Origin: Nitrospiria bacterium
GTDB lineage: Bacteria > Nitrospirota > Nitrospiria > Nitrospirales > UBA8639
Direction: 5' to 3'
DNA: 8,762 nt
Assembly: GCA_030430725.1 (NCBI GenBank)
Contig: JAUIKP010000115.1
Coordinates: 1 to 8,762, forward strand
In this document: piece after piece, positions 1 to 7,043 of the stretch
Position numbering within the stretch: position 1 is the first letter of the stretch
Layout: every line of letters begins with the position of its first letter
Translations under genes and position numbers: made by a program
The notes under the pieces: generated by a model
Database searches by the model: none
What the model was told of the DNA's origin: nothing
What the model saw: the letters and a program-made list of their open reading frames with translations, nothing else

Positions 1-1
1 G

Positions 2-538
2 GGTGAGGCGGATGTCAACGCCACGCCGGATGTGTATGAAAAGGCCATGCTGGAGAAATATGCGGAATTGATGCGGGCCAAGTTGGGGCTGGTCGAAGCA
101 CATGCGGGAGACGACAAACTCGTCACAGATCTGTTGAACCTCATGGACTCCAGCCGGGCGGATTACACCAACTTGTTCCGCGGATTGGGATCCGTTCGTC
201 AGAAAAATGCGTCTGCGCCGGACGCATTACGGGACCAATTTCTTCATCGGGAAGCGTTTGACGATTGGACCGCCCGGTATCGGGAACGGCTTCGGGCCGA
301 AAAAAGCGATGATGAAGAGCGCCAAGTCAGAATGGATCAAGTGAATCCCAAGTACATTCTCCGGAATCATCTCGCGCAACAGGCCATTGTCCAAGCGGTT
401 CAGCAGAAGGACTATTCCGAAGTTGATCGATTATTAAATCTGCTTGGTGACCCGTTTACTGACCGGCCCGGTATGGAATCCTATGCTGTGCCTCCGCCTC
501 CCGGCGAGCCACCGATTATCGTCTCGTGCTCTTCGTGA
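2..538 (+). CDS. selO: Protein adenylyltransferase SelO (YdiU family), 3' end only
   Basis: The frame is open from the window edge, so this is the last 178 residues of a longer protein; the family is usually about 480 residues. The tail carries SelO hallmarks: NPKYILRNHLAQQA at about visible residues 115-128, then DPFTDRPGMESYA, and the terminal VSCSS with the conserved penultimate-region cysteine. SelO proteins have a pseudokinase fold that binds ATP in a flipped orientation and transfers AMP to Ser, Thr or Tyr of target proteins, with a proposed role in redox homeostasis. The kinase-like core and nucleotide-binding residues lie upstream and cannot be checked here. A GTG at 32 could be read as a start, but the reading frame and homology continue upstream of it, so it is internal. 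The next gene follows on the same strand after 71 bases. Confidence 0.93.
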   Translation, partial: GEADVNATPDVYEKAMLEKYAELMRAKLGLVEAHAGDDKLVTDLLNLMDSSRADYTNLFRGLGSVRQKNASAPDALRDQFLHREAFDDWTARYRERLRAEKSDDEERQVRMDQVNPKYILRNHLAQQAIVQAVQQKDYSEVDRLLNLLGDPFTDRPGMESYAVPPPPGEPPIIVSCSS

Positions 539-609
539 GCAATTTAGAAAAAACTGTAAAGATCTGATCGGGGCTTTTCACTCATCCGTCCTGGGAAGGG
601 AGTGCCATC

Positions 610-1398
610 ATGAATCTCAATCTGAATGGAAAAATGGCCTTGGTGACGGCGTCCTCAGGAGGCATTGGGCTGGAAATTGCACGCGCACTTGCCGCCGAGG
701 GCGCTAACGTTGTGATGAACGGTCGTACACAGGCCGGCGTGGAACAAGCGATGGCGGAGGTCCGAGCCGATCTTCCCCATGCAGAGATAATTCCTCTTGT
801 GGCAGACAACGGAACTGCCGCCGGGTGCAACCACACCATCTCCCAAGTGCCCGAGGTCGATATTCTGGTCAACAATCTCGGCACCTACGAATTTGTCGGA
901 TTTTTCGAGGAAACGGATGAGGTGTGGCAGAAAATGTTCGAAATTAATGTCATGAGCGGCGTGCGTCTCGCCCGCCATTACCTTCGTGGCATGCTTAAGC
1001 GTGGTCACGGGCGTGTCGTCTTCATCTCAAGCGAATCGGGCGTCAACCCGGATCCGGAAATGGCACATTACGGCGCAACGAAAACCATGCAGTTAGGCAT
1101 CGCACGTTCATTGGCCGAACTCACGAAAGGGACGGAGGTGACGGTCAATTCGGTGCTCCCCGGACCGACCCGAACGGAAAACATTAAGAAGTTTGTCCGG
1201 AACCTATTCCCTGATCTTTCGCCGGCGGAAGCCGAGCGCCGTTGTATGTCAGAGAAACGCCCGACTTCCCTGATCGGTCGGCTGATTGATCCAAAAGAAA
1301 TCGGAGAGATCGTGGCGTTCGTCTGTAGTGCCCGCGCCTCAGTAATCAATGGGTCTTGCATCCGGGCCGAAGGCGGTCTCGTGCGTTCGGTCTTTTGA
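610..1398 (+). CDS. Short-chain dehydrogenase/reductase (SDR family, FabG-like)
   Basis: This is a complete 262-residue NAD(P)-dependent oxidoreductase of classical SDR length. In order it shows the glycine-rich cofactor loop TASSGGIG (residues 13-20), NNLG (88-91, the usual NNAG), the active-site Asn113, Ser141, and the Tyr154-x3-Lys158 pair in YGATK. The Ser-to-Tyr distance of 13 is normal for the family. The C-terminus ends in the usual [13 protein letters not shown] region near the cofactor and subunit interface. The ATG at 610 follows a good Shine-Dalgarno run (GGAAGGGAG, about 593-601) at a normal distance. The substrate cannot be told from sequence; SDRs of this style are often labelled 3-oxoacyl-ACP reductase by default. 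It is co-directional with selO and may share its transcript, but no known pathway link supports that. Confidence 0.92.
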   Translation: MNLNLNGKMALVTASSGGIGLEIARALAAEGANVVMNGRTQAGVEQAMAEVRADLPHAEIIPLVADNGTAAGCNHTISQVPEVDILVNNLGTYEFVGFFEETDEVWQKMFEINVMSGVRLARHYLRGMLKRGHGRVVFISSESGVNPDPEMAHYGATKTMQLGIARSLAELTKGTEVTVNSVLPGPTRTENIKKFVRNLFPDLSPAEAERRCMSEKRPTSLIGRLIDPKEIGEIVAFVCSARASVINGSCIRAEGGLVRSVF

Positions 1399-1514
1399 TG
1401 GGCCAGGCCAAGCAAAAAGATCTCTTCGAAAAATCTTTGGGTGTAATCAGGAAATCAACAGAAGGAGCAATCCCGTTCTTGGTAAGGAGTGGGCTGAGGA
1501 GATAGAGTGATTCC

Positions 1515-2198
1515 ATGCGCATGATGCTTCTTTTTCTCCTGCTCATGATTGTCGTGTTGGGACCCCAACTGTGGGTGTGGTGGATTTTCCGTCAATATCG
1601 TCAACACCGGGAGGATCTTGGGGGAACGGGTGGGGAATTAGCGCGTCATTTACTCAATCGGTTTGGCCTGCAACAGGTGCGCGTGGAACCCACGCCAATG
1701 GGAGACCATTACAATCCCGAAAACAAAGTCGTCGGTCTCAACCCGCAGCATTACAACGGCAGATCCCTCACGGCAGCGGTTATCGCAGCGCATGAAGTCG
1801 GCCATGCTCTGCAAGACCATGAGGGCTATACCTTCTTGAAAGATCGAACGCACCTGGTCAAATTTGCGCAGAAAGCCGAAAAGGCGGGATCGTACTTGAT
1901 GCTGGGCATTCCTGTCCTGGCTGGAGTGACCCGGATTCCTGCCCTGGGTCTTGCCGTCTTAGTTGTGGCGATCGGAACCATGAGTGTGTCTGCCATGGTG
2001 CATCTCATCACCTTACCCGTGGAATGGAATGCCAGTTTCCGTCGGGCCCTGCCGATCCTCAGAGAGGGCGGCTACCTGTCCCCTCCGGATTTACATGGCG
2101 CCAAACGGATCCTCACCGCCGCCGCCCTCACCTATGTCGCCTCCTCACTCTTCAGCCTGGTGAATATGTGGCGATGGATTCGATTGATCCGGCGTTAG
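1515..2198 (+). CDS. YugP-like membrane zinc metallopeptidase
   Basis: This 227-residue membrane protease matches the YugP family (about 225 residues). An N-terminal hydrophobic segment (residues 4-25) is followed by the conserved block VRVEPTPMGDHYNPENK (55-71) and the zinc motif HEVGH (93-97), in which the two His bind zinc and Glu94 is the general base. Further hydrophobic segments lie at about 126-138, 143-165 and 201-218. The PVEWNASFRRA stretch (168-178) is the second family signature, and its Glu170 is the likely third metal ligand. The catalytic domain should lie at the membrane face. Family substrates are poorly known. The frame has a stop at 1503-1505, so ATG 1515 is the earliest possible ATG. 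A GAGGAG at about 1496-1501 precedes it at a rather long distance, so ATG 1521 or 1524 are alternatives. Nothing nearby suggests a partner. Confidence 0.9.
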   Translation: MRMMLLFLLLMIVVLGPQLWVWWIFRQYRQHREDLGGTGGELARHLLNRFGLQQVRVEPTPMGDHYNPENKVVGLNPQHYNGRSLTAAVIAAHEVGHALQDHEGYTFLKDRTHLVKFAQKAEKAGSYLMLGIPVLAGVTRIPALGLAVLVVAIGTMSVSAMVHLITLPVEWNASFRRALPILREGGYLSPPDLHGAKRILTAAALTYVASSLFSLVNMWRWIRLIRR

Positions 2199-2278
2199 TT
2201 TTGCTGCGGCGCAAACCGACATTTCATCATTGGATATGGGTTGAGAAGGGGGGAGAATAATAATATTTTTTTGTCTGA

Positions 2279-2356
2279 ATGCGGCGCGCCAACAGAATAA
2301 ATTTCAGGAATAAATCACTTGATGGCGACACTCGCATCAATCACCTAGCCTTTCAT
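2279..2356 (-). pseudogene. Remnant of a VapC/FitB-type PIN toxin, 5' fragment with stops
   Basis: On the minus strand an ATG (2356-2354) overlaps the antitoxin stop as ATGA, the usual arrangement for a toxin translated after its antitoxin. Reading on gives MKG, a TAG stop, VIDASVAIK, a TGA stop, then FIPEIYSVGAP. With the TGA restored to TGG this reads VIDASVAIKWFIPE, the N-terminus typical of PIN-domain toxins, including the first catalytic Asp. Two nonsense codons lie within the first 13 codons and resemblance to the family ends near 2280, so most of the gene (normally about 130-140 codons) has been lost. The downstream junction falls in an AT-rich stretch next to the metallopeptidase gene. 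The fragment is too short to appear as an ordinary ORF. The call rests on motif recognition plus the position directly after the antitoxin. Confidence 0.8.
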
Positions 2357-2586
2357 CGCTCTCGATCCTCACGGAGCAGCTCGGCACTATCGCTGAATTT
2401 CCGGCCGGACTTCCTTAACCGCTTGTGGAACTGTTCGATCCGCTTCCATGTTCCATCATAGTCGGGCACGGCTTCTTCCAAAATCGTTCTGACCTCCGAT
2501 TCAAGAGAACGACCATGTTCCTGGGCACGTTTCTTGAGTCGATCCACGATTTTCTCGTCAAGCTTCCGAACTAGAATCTGTGCCAT
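2353..2586 (-). CDS. FitA/VapB-type ribbon-helix-helix antitoxin, orphaned
   Basis: This 77-residue protein has an N-terminal ribbon-helix-helix DNA-binding domain (residues 2-39): strand AQILVRKLDEK, then helices through EHGRSLESEVRTILEEA. The C-terminal tail ends in FSDSAELLREDRER, a typical segment by which such antitoxins block the PIN toxin active site. The start at 2586 is chosen because GAGGA (2591-2595) sits four bases upstream and the RHH strand begins right after the Met. A longer frame from 2676 adds 30 residues unlike the family. In the family the antitoxin dimer binds its own promoter and neutralises the toxin. Here the toxin is only a scrap at 2279-2356, so the protein may persist as an orphan that could counter related toxins or act as a repressor. 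Both later roles are inference. Confidence 0.88.
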   Translation of the reverse strand: MAQILVRKLDEKIVDRLKKRAQEHGRSLESEVRTILEEAVPDYDGTWKRIEQFHKRLRKSGRKFSDSAELLREDRER

Positions 2587-2590
2587 GGTT

Positions 2591-2595
2591 TCCTC
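2591..2595 (-). promoter_or_regulatory. Shine-Dalgarno fixing the antitoxin start
   Basis: Read on the minus strand, GAGGA is followed by AACC and the ATG at 2586. No comparable site precedes the longer frame that opens at 2676, so this site decides the annotated start. Confidence 0.7.
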
Positions 2596-2609
2596 AAACT
2601 CATTGGTAA

Positions 2610-2634
2610 AAACGCTATGATGATGATAGCGCTT
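2610..2634. repeat. Palindromic operator upstream of the orphan antitoxin
   Basis: The arms AAACGCTAT (2610-2618) and ATAGCGCTT (2626-2634) are inverted copies with one mismatch, separated by 7 bases. The palindrome lies 23 bases upstream of the antitoxin start and covers its predicted -10 box. Ribbon-helix-helix antitoxins usually bind such paired half-sites to repress their own operon. The repeat is seen directly; its operator role is inferred. Confidence 0.68.
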
Positions 2635-2651
2635 GGTCTGGTATCCATCAA
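2623..2651 (-). promoter_or_regulatory. Predicted sigma70-type promoter of the antitoxin
   Basis: On the minus strand the -35 box TTGATG (2651-2646, 4/6 matches) is separated by exactly 17 bases from the -10 box TATCAT (2628-2623, 5/6 matches). Transcription would start near 2616, leaving a leader of about 30 bases that contains the GAGGA site. The -10 box overlaps the palindrome at 2610-2634, which fits autorepression. Confidence 0.6.
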
Positions 2652-2711
2652 TGGACCCCTGATCAGGACAAATCATACTAGCGGTGGTTTACAATCTATC
2701 TTCGCAAGCCT

Positions 2712-3005
2712 TTGAAATGTACCGGCTATCACAGCGATCGGGAAGTGGAAAAGTTTTTCGGCGTGTGCATCGATCCAAGGCACATCACCTTCCGGAGCTT
2801 GAAGGAACGCTCCAAGTGTCTCGCTCAGCGATACAATGAATTAGAGGTCGAGGCGCTGCGCAATTGGGGTCTATCGAGCGGCGGCGGTGGCGCCTGCCAA
2901 GGCTCAGGAGGTAGTTCTAGCGAGGACTCATGCTCCAACAACAGGGGCTATCGCTATGATCCCTACAGAGGCTCCTGCCGGGTAAGTGACACACATCCTT
3001 GCTGA
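2712..3005 (+). CDS. Doubtful small ORF or gene remnant, Cys- and Gly/Ser-rich
   Basis: This frame is open from 2682 to the stop at 3005, but the only start-like codon near its beginning is a TTG at 2712 with no Shine-Dalgarno. Translated from there it gives 97 residues. The first half is charged and possibly helical (SLKERSKCLAQRYNELEVEAL, about 29-49). The second half is low-complexity Gly/Ser (GLSSGGGGACQGSGG, about 53-67) and ends in a Cys/Tyr/Arg-rich tail. I recognise no family. It could be the 3' remnant of a gene whose start was lost when the neighbouring toxin-antitoxin locus was rearranged, or chance. It fills most of the gap 2677-3124; the rest of that gap (3006-3124) shows nothing beyond a weak 5-bp hairpin at 3022-3035. 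Confidence 0.22.
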   Translation: MKCTGYHSDREVEKFFGVCIDPRHITFRSLKERSKCLAQRYNELEVEALRNWGLSSGGGGACQGSGGSSSEDSCSNNRGYRYDPYRGSCRVSDTHPC

Positions 3006-3124
3006 GCCGACCCAATATAAGCCTGATTTTTCAGGTCACGTTTCAGCCCAATTCGAGACTTGGAGGAAATTCTACAACTTCACGAAAGGAGCGAGAATGC
3101 CTTCCTATACCCCTTTTACAAACC

Positions 3125-6100
3125 CTATCCCGGCCCGTTGGAAAGGAGGTCCCTATAGCCGAGATACCCAAGCCTTCCGAGATATTCAATCACCTCATCT
3201 GAGAATTTTCTGACTTGGAGTGCTGGGTTTTGTCTTGTATGAATAAAGATTCTTCGAAGTTCGTCCTCCCAACATGATAGTTCTATAGAGGAAGTTTGTC
3301 CCTCGATTAGGATTTTTACACAATCCAGAACCTCAATCGGAAAATTGGCTGCATAATCGGACAAACGTTCTAGGACATGGTAATCCGGATCGATAGTTTT
3401 TGTTAGACGTAAAACACCCAAAAGGTTTTCGATTAGCCATCCTGCCTCGAATTTGCCTGCAACAAATACCCATCCGAAGGCTCGCAGTTCTGCCTGGTGG
3501 GTTGTCGAATCCAGCTTCGCCTGCTCAAATCGCCATTCCCATAAACTTTGAAGCCGGTCTAAAACAATTGGTTCGATTGAATCTGGCGTACTCGCCAAAC
3601 TCCGGCCAATAAACGCATGTGCCTCCGCTCGTATCTTGTCTGGTGCCTCCGCAAAGAAACGACGGAGAAGCCCGGTTTCTTCTTCGAGCGAAAAATGTCC
3701 ACGCCAATAGAATGTCATAAGATGACTGGCTAAGTTTTCATCACGTGTGGATCGGGTTTGGTCTTCTTCCACCGTTGGCCTTCTAAGCTGAGTGATAGCC
3801 TGCGCATAAACGGGTTGAAGTGGTTCGAATACCACATCGTACGCCTCATTGAAACAAATGAAACCATTCCATGCTGCAAGCCAGTATGGTTCATCATCGT
3901 CGGGAAATATGCGAGAAACAACAGACATTCCCCACTCTCGATCAAATACGAGGAACCACGGGAACCAGCGACCATACAATGAGCGACTCGCCAGTGAGGG
4001 ATCTATCGTAGGATCCAAATGTTTGTCCAACACATCACGCGCCTCAGGTGGAAGCCGTGCGGGACCAGCTTCTCCAGTTTGAATCTTTATCCAACCAGGG
4101 TAGAAGATAATAGCTTCGATAGCTCGACCGCGAATGGAATTGATTGCAAGATGCATTGAATGACTTGGGTGTTGAAAATCTTCGTCATCCATTTCGGGAT
4201 TCGGGTCCATAGTCAAGATTTCTAAGAGGCTCCAGACCATCTCACGATGTTCAATGGGAATTCCAAATTCCTCTAGCTGAAAACCCACACGCAGAAGCTC
4301 AACAATCCACCAGCGAGTTCCACTCCAATCTGGATCGGCTTCCCAGCGGTCGACATTCCTTCCTGGAATGATTGGCGGTTGATCAAGGATCCAAGAGCAA
4401 AGGGACAGAACCGGTTCCCATGGAAAGGAATGATTTGTCTTTACCGCTTTGAGGAATCCACGAACGATCCCATGGAGATATGTCGGATCCAACCCTCTCC
4501 ATTGGTAAGATGCATTAGCATAAGTAACTGGGTCTGCAACAACGATGGAAGTTAAGACATCTGCTAGGCCTGACCGTGTGGGATATGGAAAGCAAGTCCG
4601 GTCTGGCATCCAGATGAGCAAGTATTCGCGTAAGGCCTGTGGCGCAAGTAGGCGAATTTCCTCTTCCGATCTGGGAGAACGCTCTCCACCTGCAATCACT
4701 CTTGCCTGTCTCGTTGAGCTTGGCTGTGGCTCAAACTCGCCGAATTCCTCAATAAGAGTGGCGTACCGATCCAGCCAATTTGGCGGTAGTTCTGTGTGGC
4801 ATGGCCATAGTCGCTCCCATTGCCATCTCCGACGATGTTTTTCTATATCTTCAGGGGTGGGGCGTTGTCCTGTGCGGGTTTCATAGTTTTCAATCAACTG
4901 CTCGACATTCTCAGGCCCGGCTTCGACCCAATCGAGAATTACCTGTTGTTCAGCAGGGGCTAATTGAGCAAAGCCAGCATGAAGCAACACTTCGTACTCC
5001 TTTCGGAGATTTCTATCCATAAACGATGGTTCATGTGTGAGCCTAGAAGCGATCATGTCCCTCTGAGCTAAAGTTGTTTTAGCGAGGATGTATAGAGCCA
5101 ACCGTCGAAAGATTAACCACCGGCGTGCTTCAAGACCTTCAACCAGTAAAGTAATTTGTGCACGTCCATCCTGGAGTATTGATTGCGCAATATTTCGAGT
5201 TGTGATGGCCAAAACGCTTCTAACGTCATCGCGATCATCTTCATCCTGAACACTTAAATCCGGCTGCCAGGCAATGGAATTGTCATCCCATTCGTCGAAC
5301 GAACGAGACCGCCGAGAAATTTTCGCGGCCTTCTGGAGGATATTGCATAAATTATTAAAGAGCTCCGGTCCGCTTCTTTCATGTACAGAGGGAAGATCTT
5401 TCTCTACGATCCTACAATAATCATGCATCCTTATCCTTGGCCTAACCACTCTAAATGAATATTCTGGGTCACCATTGTGTTGCACGCGTTCGACAGCTAG
5501 CAGTGTGGAAAGAAGTGTCAGCCCCTCCTGTGGCTTCCCACCCTCAACCAGGTGGACCGTTAGTTTGCCAAGCCGTCGCCAAAAGAAAATTCCATCTTCC
5601 TGGTGTGCCCATTTTTTTAATTTTGGCACGAAAGGTATTGCAAGTTCTGCGGGCAGTTTTAAAAGTGCATCTGCGAAATCCCGAACGATCAGGGGATTTG
5701 GAACGGTCTGTTGGGCGAGTGCATCTGCAATGTCGGTCAATGCATTCATCACCTCGTTTGAATCAGCACGGTCGGCAACACGCACGAGAAAATCAGAAGC
5801 CGCCCAACGTGGGATTAGAGTGCCTTCGACAGGAGGAGGTGTTTTGTAGATTCCCTCAGCTTTCAAGGCAGGGATCCATGCCGGATCTTCAATGTGCTCA
5901 AAAAAGTATCTATAGTGCTCAATATGGCCGAGTTGAGCAATCACAAGGTGGGCATCGGCAGGGGTAGAAATCCGGATTAGCTCATCGAGGTCAGCGAGGG
6001 TTACGAAGAACCCTTGCCCAAGCGTTAACACAGTCCTTTCAAAAAGAATAAACTTTTTCTTGATATCGTCCCAGTCATATTCCTGGTCTGTTTTGCCGTT

Positions 6101-6682
6101 ATCATGCGCGTGACCAACAAACCATTCCCTGAGTTTGATCCATCTCTTCAAAACCGGACGTAAGGCATCGCCCAAATGGCGATTTTCTGGCCGGTTTGCC
6201 TGAAAAAGTCTCTCCGCAATCGTATCAGTTTTCGCACGCGTTGCCTTGTGATCTTTGATGAGTTTTTCCACTTGATCATAAAACTCTTGAATTAAAGCGC
6301 CTTTGGGATCTGGGAGAGATGTGGAGGAACCCATACTCCTAGGTGACCCAATCGAAGTTCGGCTCAATAATTCCCATGCAACAGCAATGTCATCTAGCCT
6401 TTTGTCATATTCCAAGCGGGTTCGTTCTACCCGTGCAAGAATGGCTGGCAAGGCATTAGCGATCTCACGAACGCAATGTGAAATAATTCGGCTACGGCCA
6501 GGTAAGGGTTGGTCCTCGAGAAGAATAACGGCCGTCTCGTAGAGTTCTGCTAGGGATGGAGCCGTCTCTTTCAGCCAACTAAGGAGTCTTAGCCTGTGGG
6601 GAGTCCACGGAGAGGTTAATCGCGAAGGCAGAGGTATTTCATCAGGTGACGGCTGAGGGGCGAAGGCAGATCCATCGGTCAT
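3125..6682 (-). CDS. Large helical-repeat (HEAT/ARM-like) protein of unknown function, defence-island candidate
   Basis: This is an uninterrupted 1185-residue protein without signal peptide or membrane segments, so it is probably cytoplasmic. An N-terminal helical region (about 30-240) contains PGRSRIISHCVREIANALP (61-79) and WFVGHAHD (187-194). From about 245 to the end it is a run of paired helices, with FFEHIEDPAWIPALKAEG (260-277), RWQWERLWPCHTELP (619-633), INSIRGRAIEAI (847-858), YGRWFPWFLVFDREWG (903-918) and a closing YLGRLGYLGYRDLL (1167-1180). These remind me of the solenoid sensor regions of large bacterial STAND/NACHT-type and other defence proteins, but I cannot name the family. 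I see no Walker A, PIN, nuclease or protease motif. ATG 6682 lacks a Shine-Dalgarno; the promoter at 6694-6722 suggests a near-leaderless message, which supports this start. It stands alone between decayed genes, with codons that look more AT-rich than the left flank. Confidence 0.85.
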   Translation of the reverse strand: MTDGSAFAPQPSPDEIPLPSRLTSPWTPHRLRLLSWLKETAPSLAELYETAVILLEDQPLPGRSRIISHCVREIANALPAILARVERTRLEYDKRLDDIAVAWELLSRTSIGSPRSMGSSTSLPDPKGALIQEFYDQVEKLIKDHKATRAKTDTIAERLFQANRPENRHLGDALRPVLKRWIKLREWFVGHAHDNGKTDQEYDWDDIKKKFILFERTVLTLGQGFFVTLADLDELIRISTPADAHLVIAQLGHIEHYRYFFEHIEDPAWIPALKAEGIYKTPPPVEGTLIPRWAASDFLVRVADRADSNEVMNALTDIADALAQQTVPNPLIVRDFADALLKLPAELAIPFVPKLKKWAHQEDGIFFWRRLGKLTVHLVEGGKPQEGLTLLSTLLAVERVQHNGDPEYSFRVVRPRIRMHDYCRIVEKDLPSVHERSGPELFNNLCNILQKAAKISRRSRSFDEWDDNSIAWQPDLSVQDEDDRDDVRSVLAITTRNIAQSILQDGRAQITLLVEGLEARRWLIFRRLALYILAKTTLAQRDMIASRLTHEPSFMDRNLRKEYEVLLHAGFAQLAPAEQQVILDWVEAGPENVEQLIENYETRTGQRPTPEDIEKHRRRWQWERLWPCHTELPPNWLDRYATLIEEFGEFEPQPSSTRQARVIAGGERSPRSEEEIRLLAPQALREYLLIWMPDRTCFPYPTRSGLADVLTSIVVADPVTYANASYQWRGLDPTYLHGIVRGFLKAVKTNHSFPWEPVLSLCSWILDQPPIIPGRNVDRWEADPDWSGTRWWIVELLRVGFQLEEFGIPIEHREMVWSLLEILTMDPNPEMDDEDFQHPSHSMHLAINSIRGRAIEAIIFYPGWIKIQTGEAGPARLPPEARDVLDKHLDPTIDPSLASRSLYGRWFPWFLVFDREWGMSVVSRIFPDDDEPYWLAAWNGFICFNEAYDVVFEPLQPVYAQAITQLRRPTVEEDQTRSTRDENLASHLMTFYWRGHFSLEEETGLLRRFFAEAPDKIRAEAHAFIGRSLASTPDSIEPIVLDRLQSLWEWRFEQAKLDSTTHQAELRAFGWVFVAGKFEAGWLIENLLGVLRLTKTIDPDYHVLERLSDYAANFPIEVLDCVKILIEGQTSSIELSCWEDELRRIFIHTRQNPALQVRKFSDEVIEYLGRLGYLGYRDLLSNGPG

Positions 6683-6693
6683 AGCTAAAAGCG

Positions 6694-6722
6694 ATTATAT
6701 ACATCGTGGGAAAATATGTCCC
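6694..6722 (-). promoter_or_regulatory. Predicted promoter of the large solenoid gene, giving a near-leaderless mRNA
   Basis: On the minus strand a perfect -10 box TATAAT (6699-6694) lies 17 bases from GGGACA (6722-6717), which matches the -35 consensus at 4 of 6 positions. Transcription would begin around 6687, only about five bases before the ATG at 6682. That agrees with the absence of any Shine-Dalgarno there. Confidence 0.6.
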
Positions 6723-6972
6723 CAGTATATAGGTACCAAGCTGTTCAGGCGCATAGCAGTCAAAACCTGATAGACCTTCGGACCATTCCGTTTTCACGGC
6801 GCAATCCGCAGTTCCACCAGGAGCCTCTTGCCCGGATTTTTCGTGAAGCCGGACTACAGTATCGACACATGATGGAGTTGGGAGGCCGGAGGAAAAGTCG
6901 TGCCCCTTCCTTGTGAATGTGGGATGGAAGAATTAAGGTTTTCCGGGTTACGAGGATTAAAACCAACTCAAG
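6716..6972 (+). pseudogene. Decayed DUF488 gene (partial, frameshifted)
   Basis: The plus-strand frame from about 6737 translates to the core of a DUF488 protein: LIDLRTIPFSRRNPQF, then HQEPLARIF, LQYRHMMELGGRRKSR. It then hits TGA at 6914. Shifting frame at about 6905-6912 (two extra bases relative to the intact copy) restores the match: VNVGWKN, stop TAA (6934), GFPGYED, stop TAA (6958), where the intact gene has Glu and Tyr. The conserved N-terminal TIGHS motif and the C-terminal CAE-CHR motif are missing. Against the gene at 8312, the block 6773-6831 differs at 5 of 59 bases, while the following 70 bases are much more diverged. Its 5' end abuts or overlaps the promoter region of the divergent solenoid gene. 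The ATG at 6716 opens a 66-codon frame, but the product would be a fragment. Confidence 0.85.
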
Positions 6973-6993
6973 AATCAGAATCGGGTGATTCTT
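6970..6993. repeat. Perfect 8-bp inverted repeat at the end of the DUF488 remnant
   Basis: AAGAATCA (6970-6977) and TGATTCTT (6986-6993) are exact inverted copies around an 8-base spacer. No T-run follows on either strand, so a rho-independent terminator is not supported. The match to DUF488 ends at about this position. Confidence 0.45.
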
Positions 6994-7043
6994 CTATTAG
7001 CAAAATAACTGGCCACATTAAAGAAAGTCTGTCTATGCCTCCT

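Noticed and set aside
1404..1440. Possible terminator after the SDR gene (AAAGAT / ATCTTT)
   Set aside because: Only six A/T-rich pairs with a long loop and no following T-run.
2658..2667. Palindrome CCTGATCAGG upstream of the antitoxin promoter
   Set aside because: Ten bases of perfect palindrome can easily occur by chance, and it lies outside the predicted operator.
2353..2676. Longer 107-residue version of the RHH antitoxin
   Set aside because: The extra 30 residues would cross the promoter and operator, do not resemble the family, and the GAGGA site supports the start at 2586.
3022..3035. Small hairpin CCTGA-TTTT-TCAGG downstream of the large gene
   Set aside because: The stem is only five pairs and no T-run follows on the minus strand, so a terminator call is not supported.
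5455..5967. 170-codon plus-strand frame opposite the large gene
   Set aside because: It lies entirely antisense to the intact 1185-residue gene, has no Shine-Dalgarno and shows no motif; it is a reading shadow.
6080..6120. GHAHDNGKT in the large protein (residues 190-198) resembles a Walker A P-loop
   Set aside because: The spacing is one residue too long for GxxxxGK[ST] and it sits in a helical, loop-poor context with no Walker B nearby, so it is not evidence for an ATPase.
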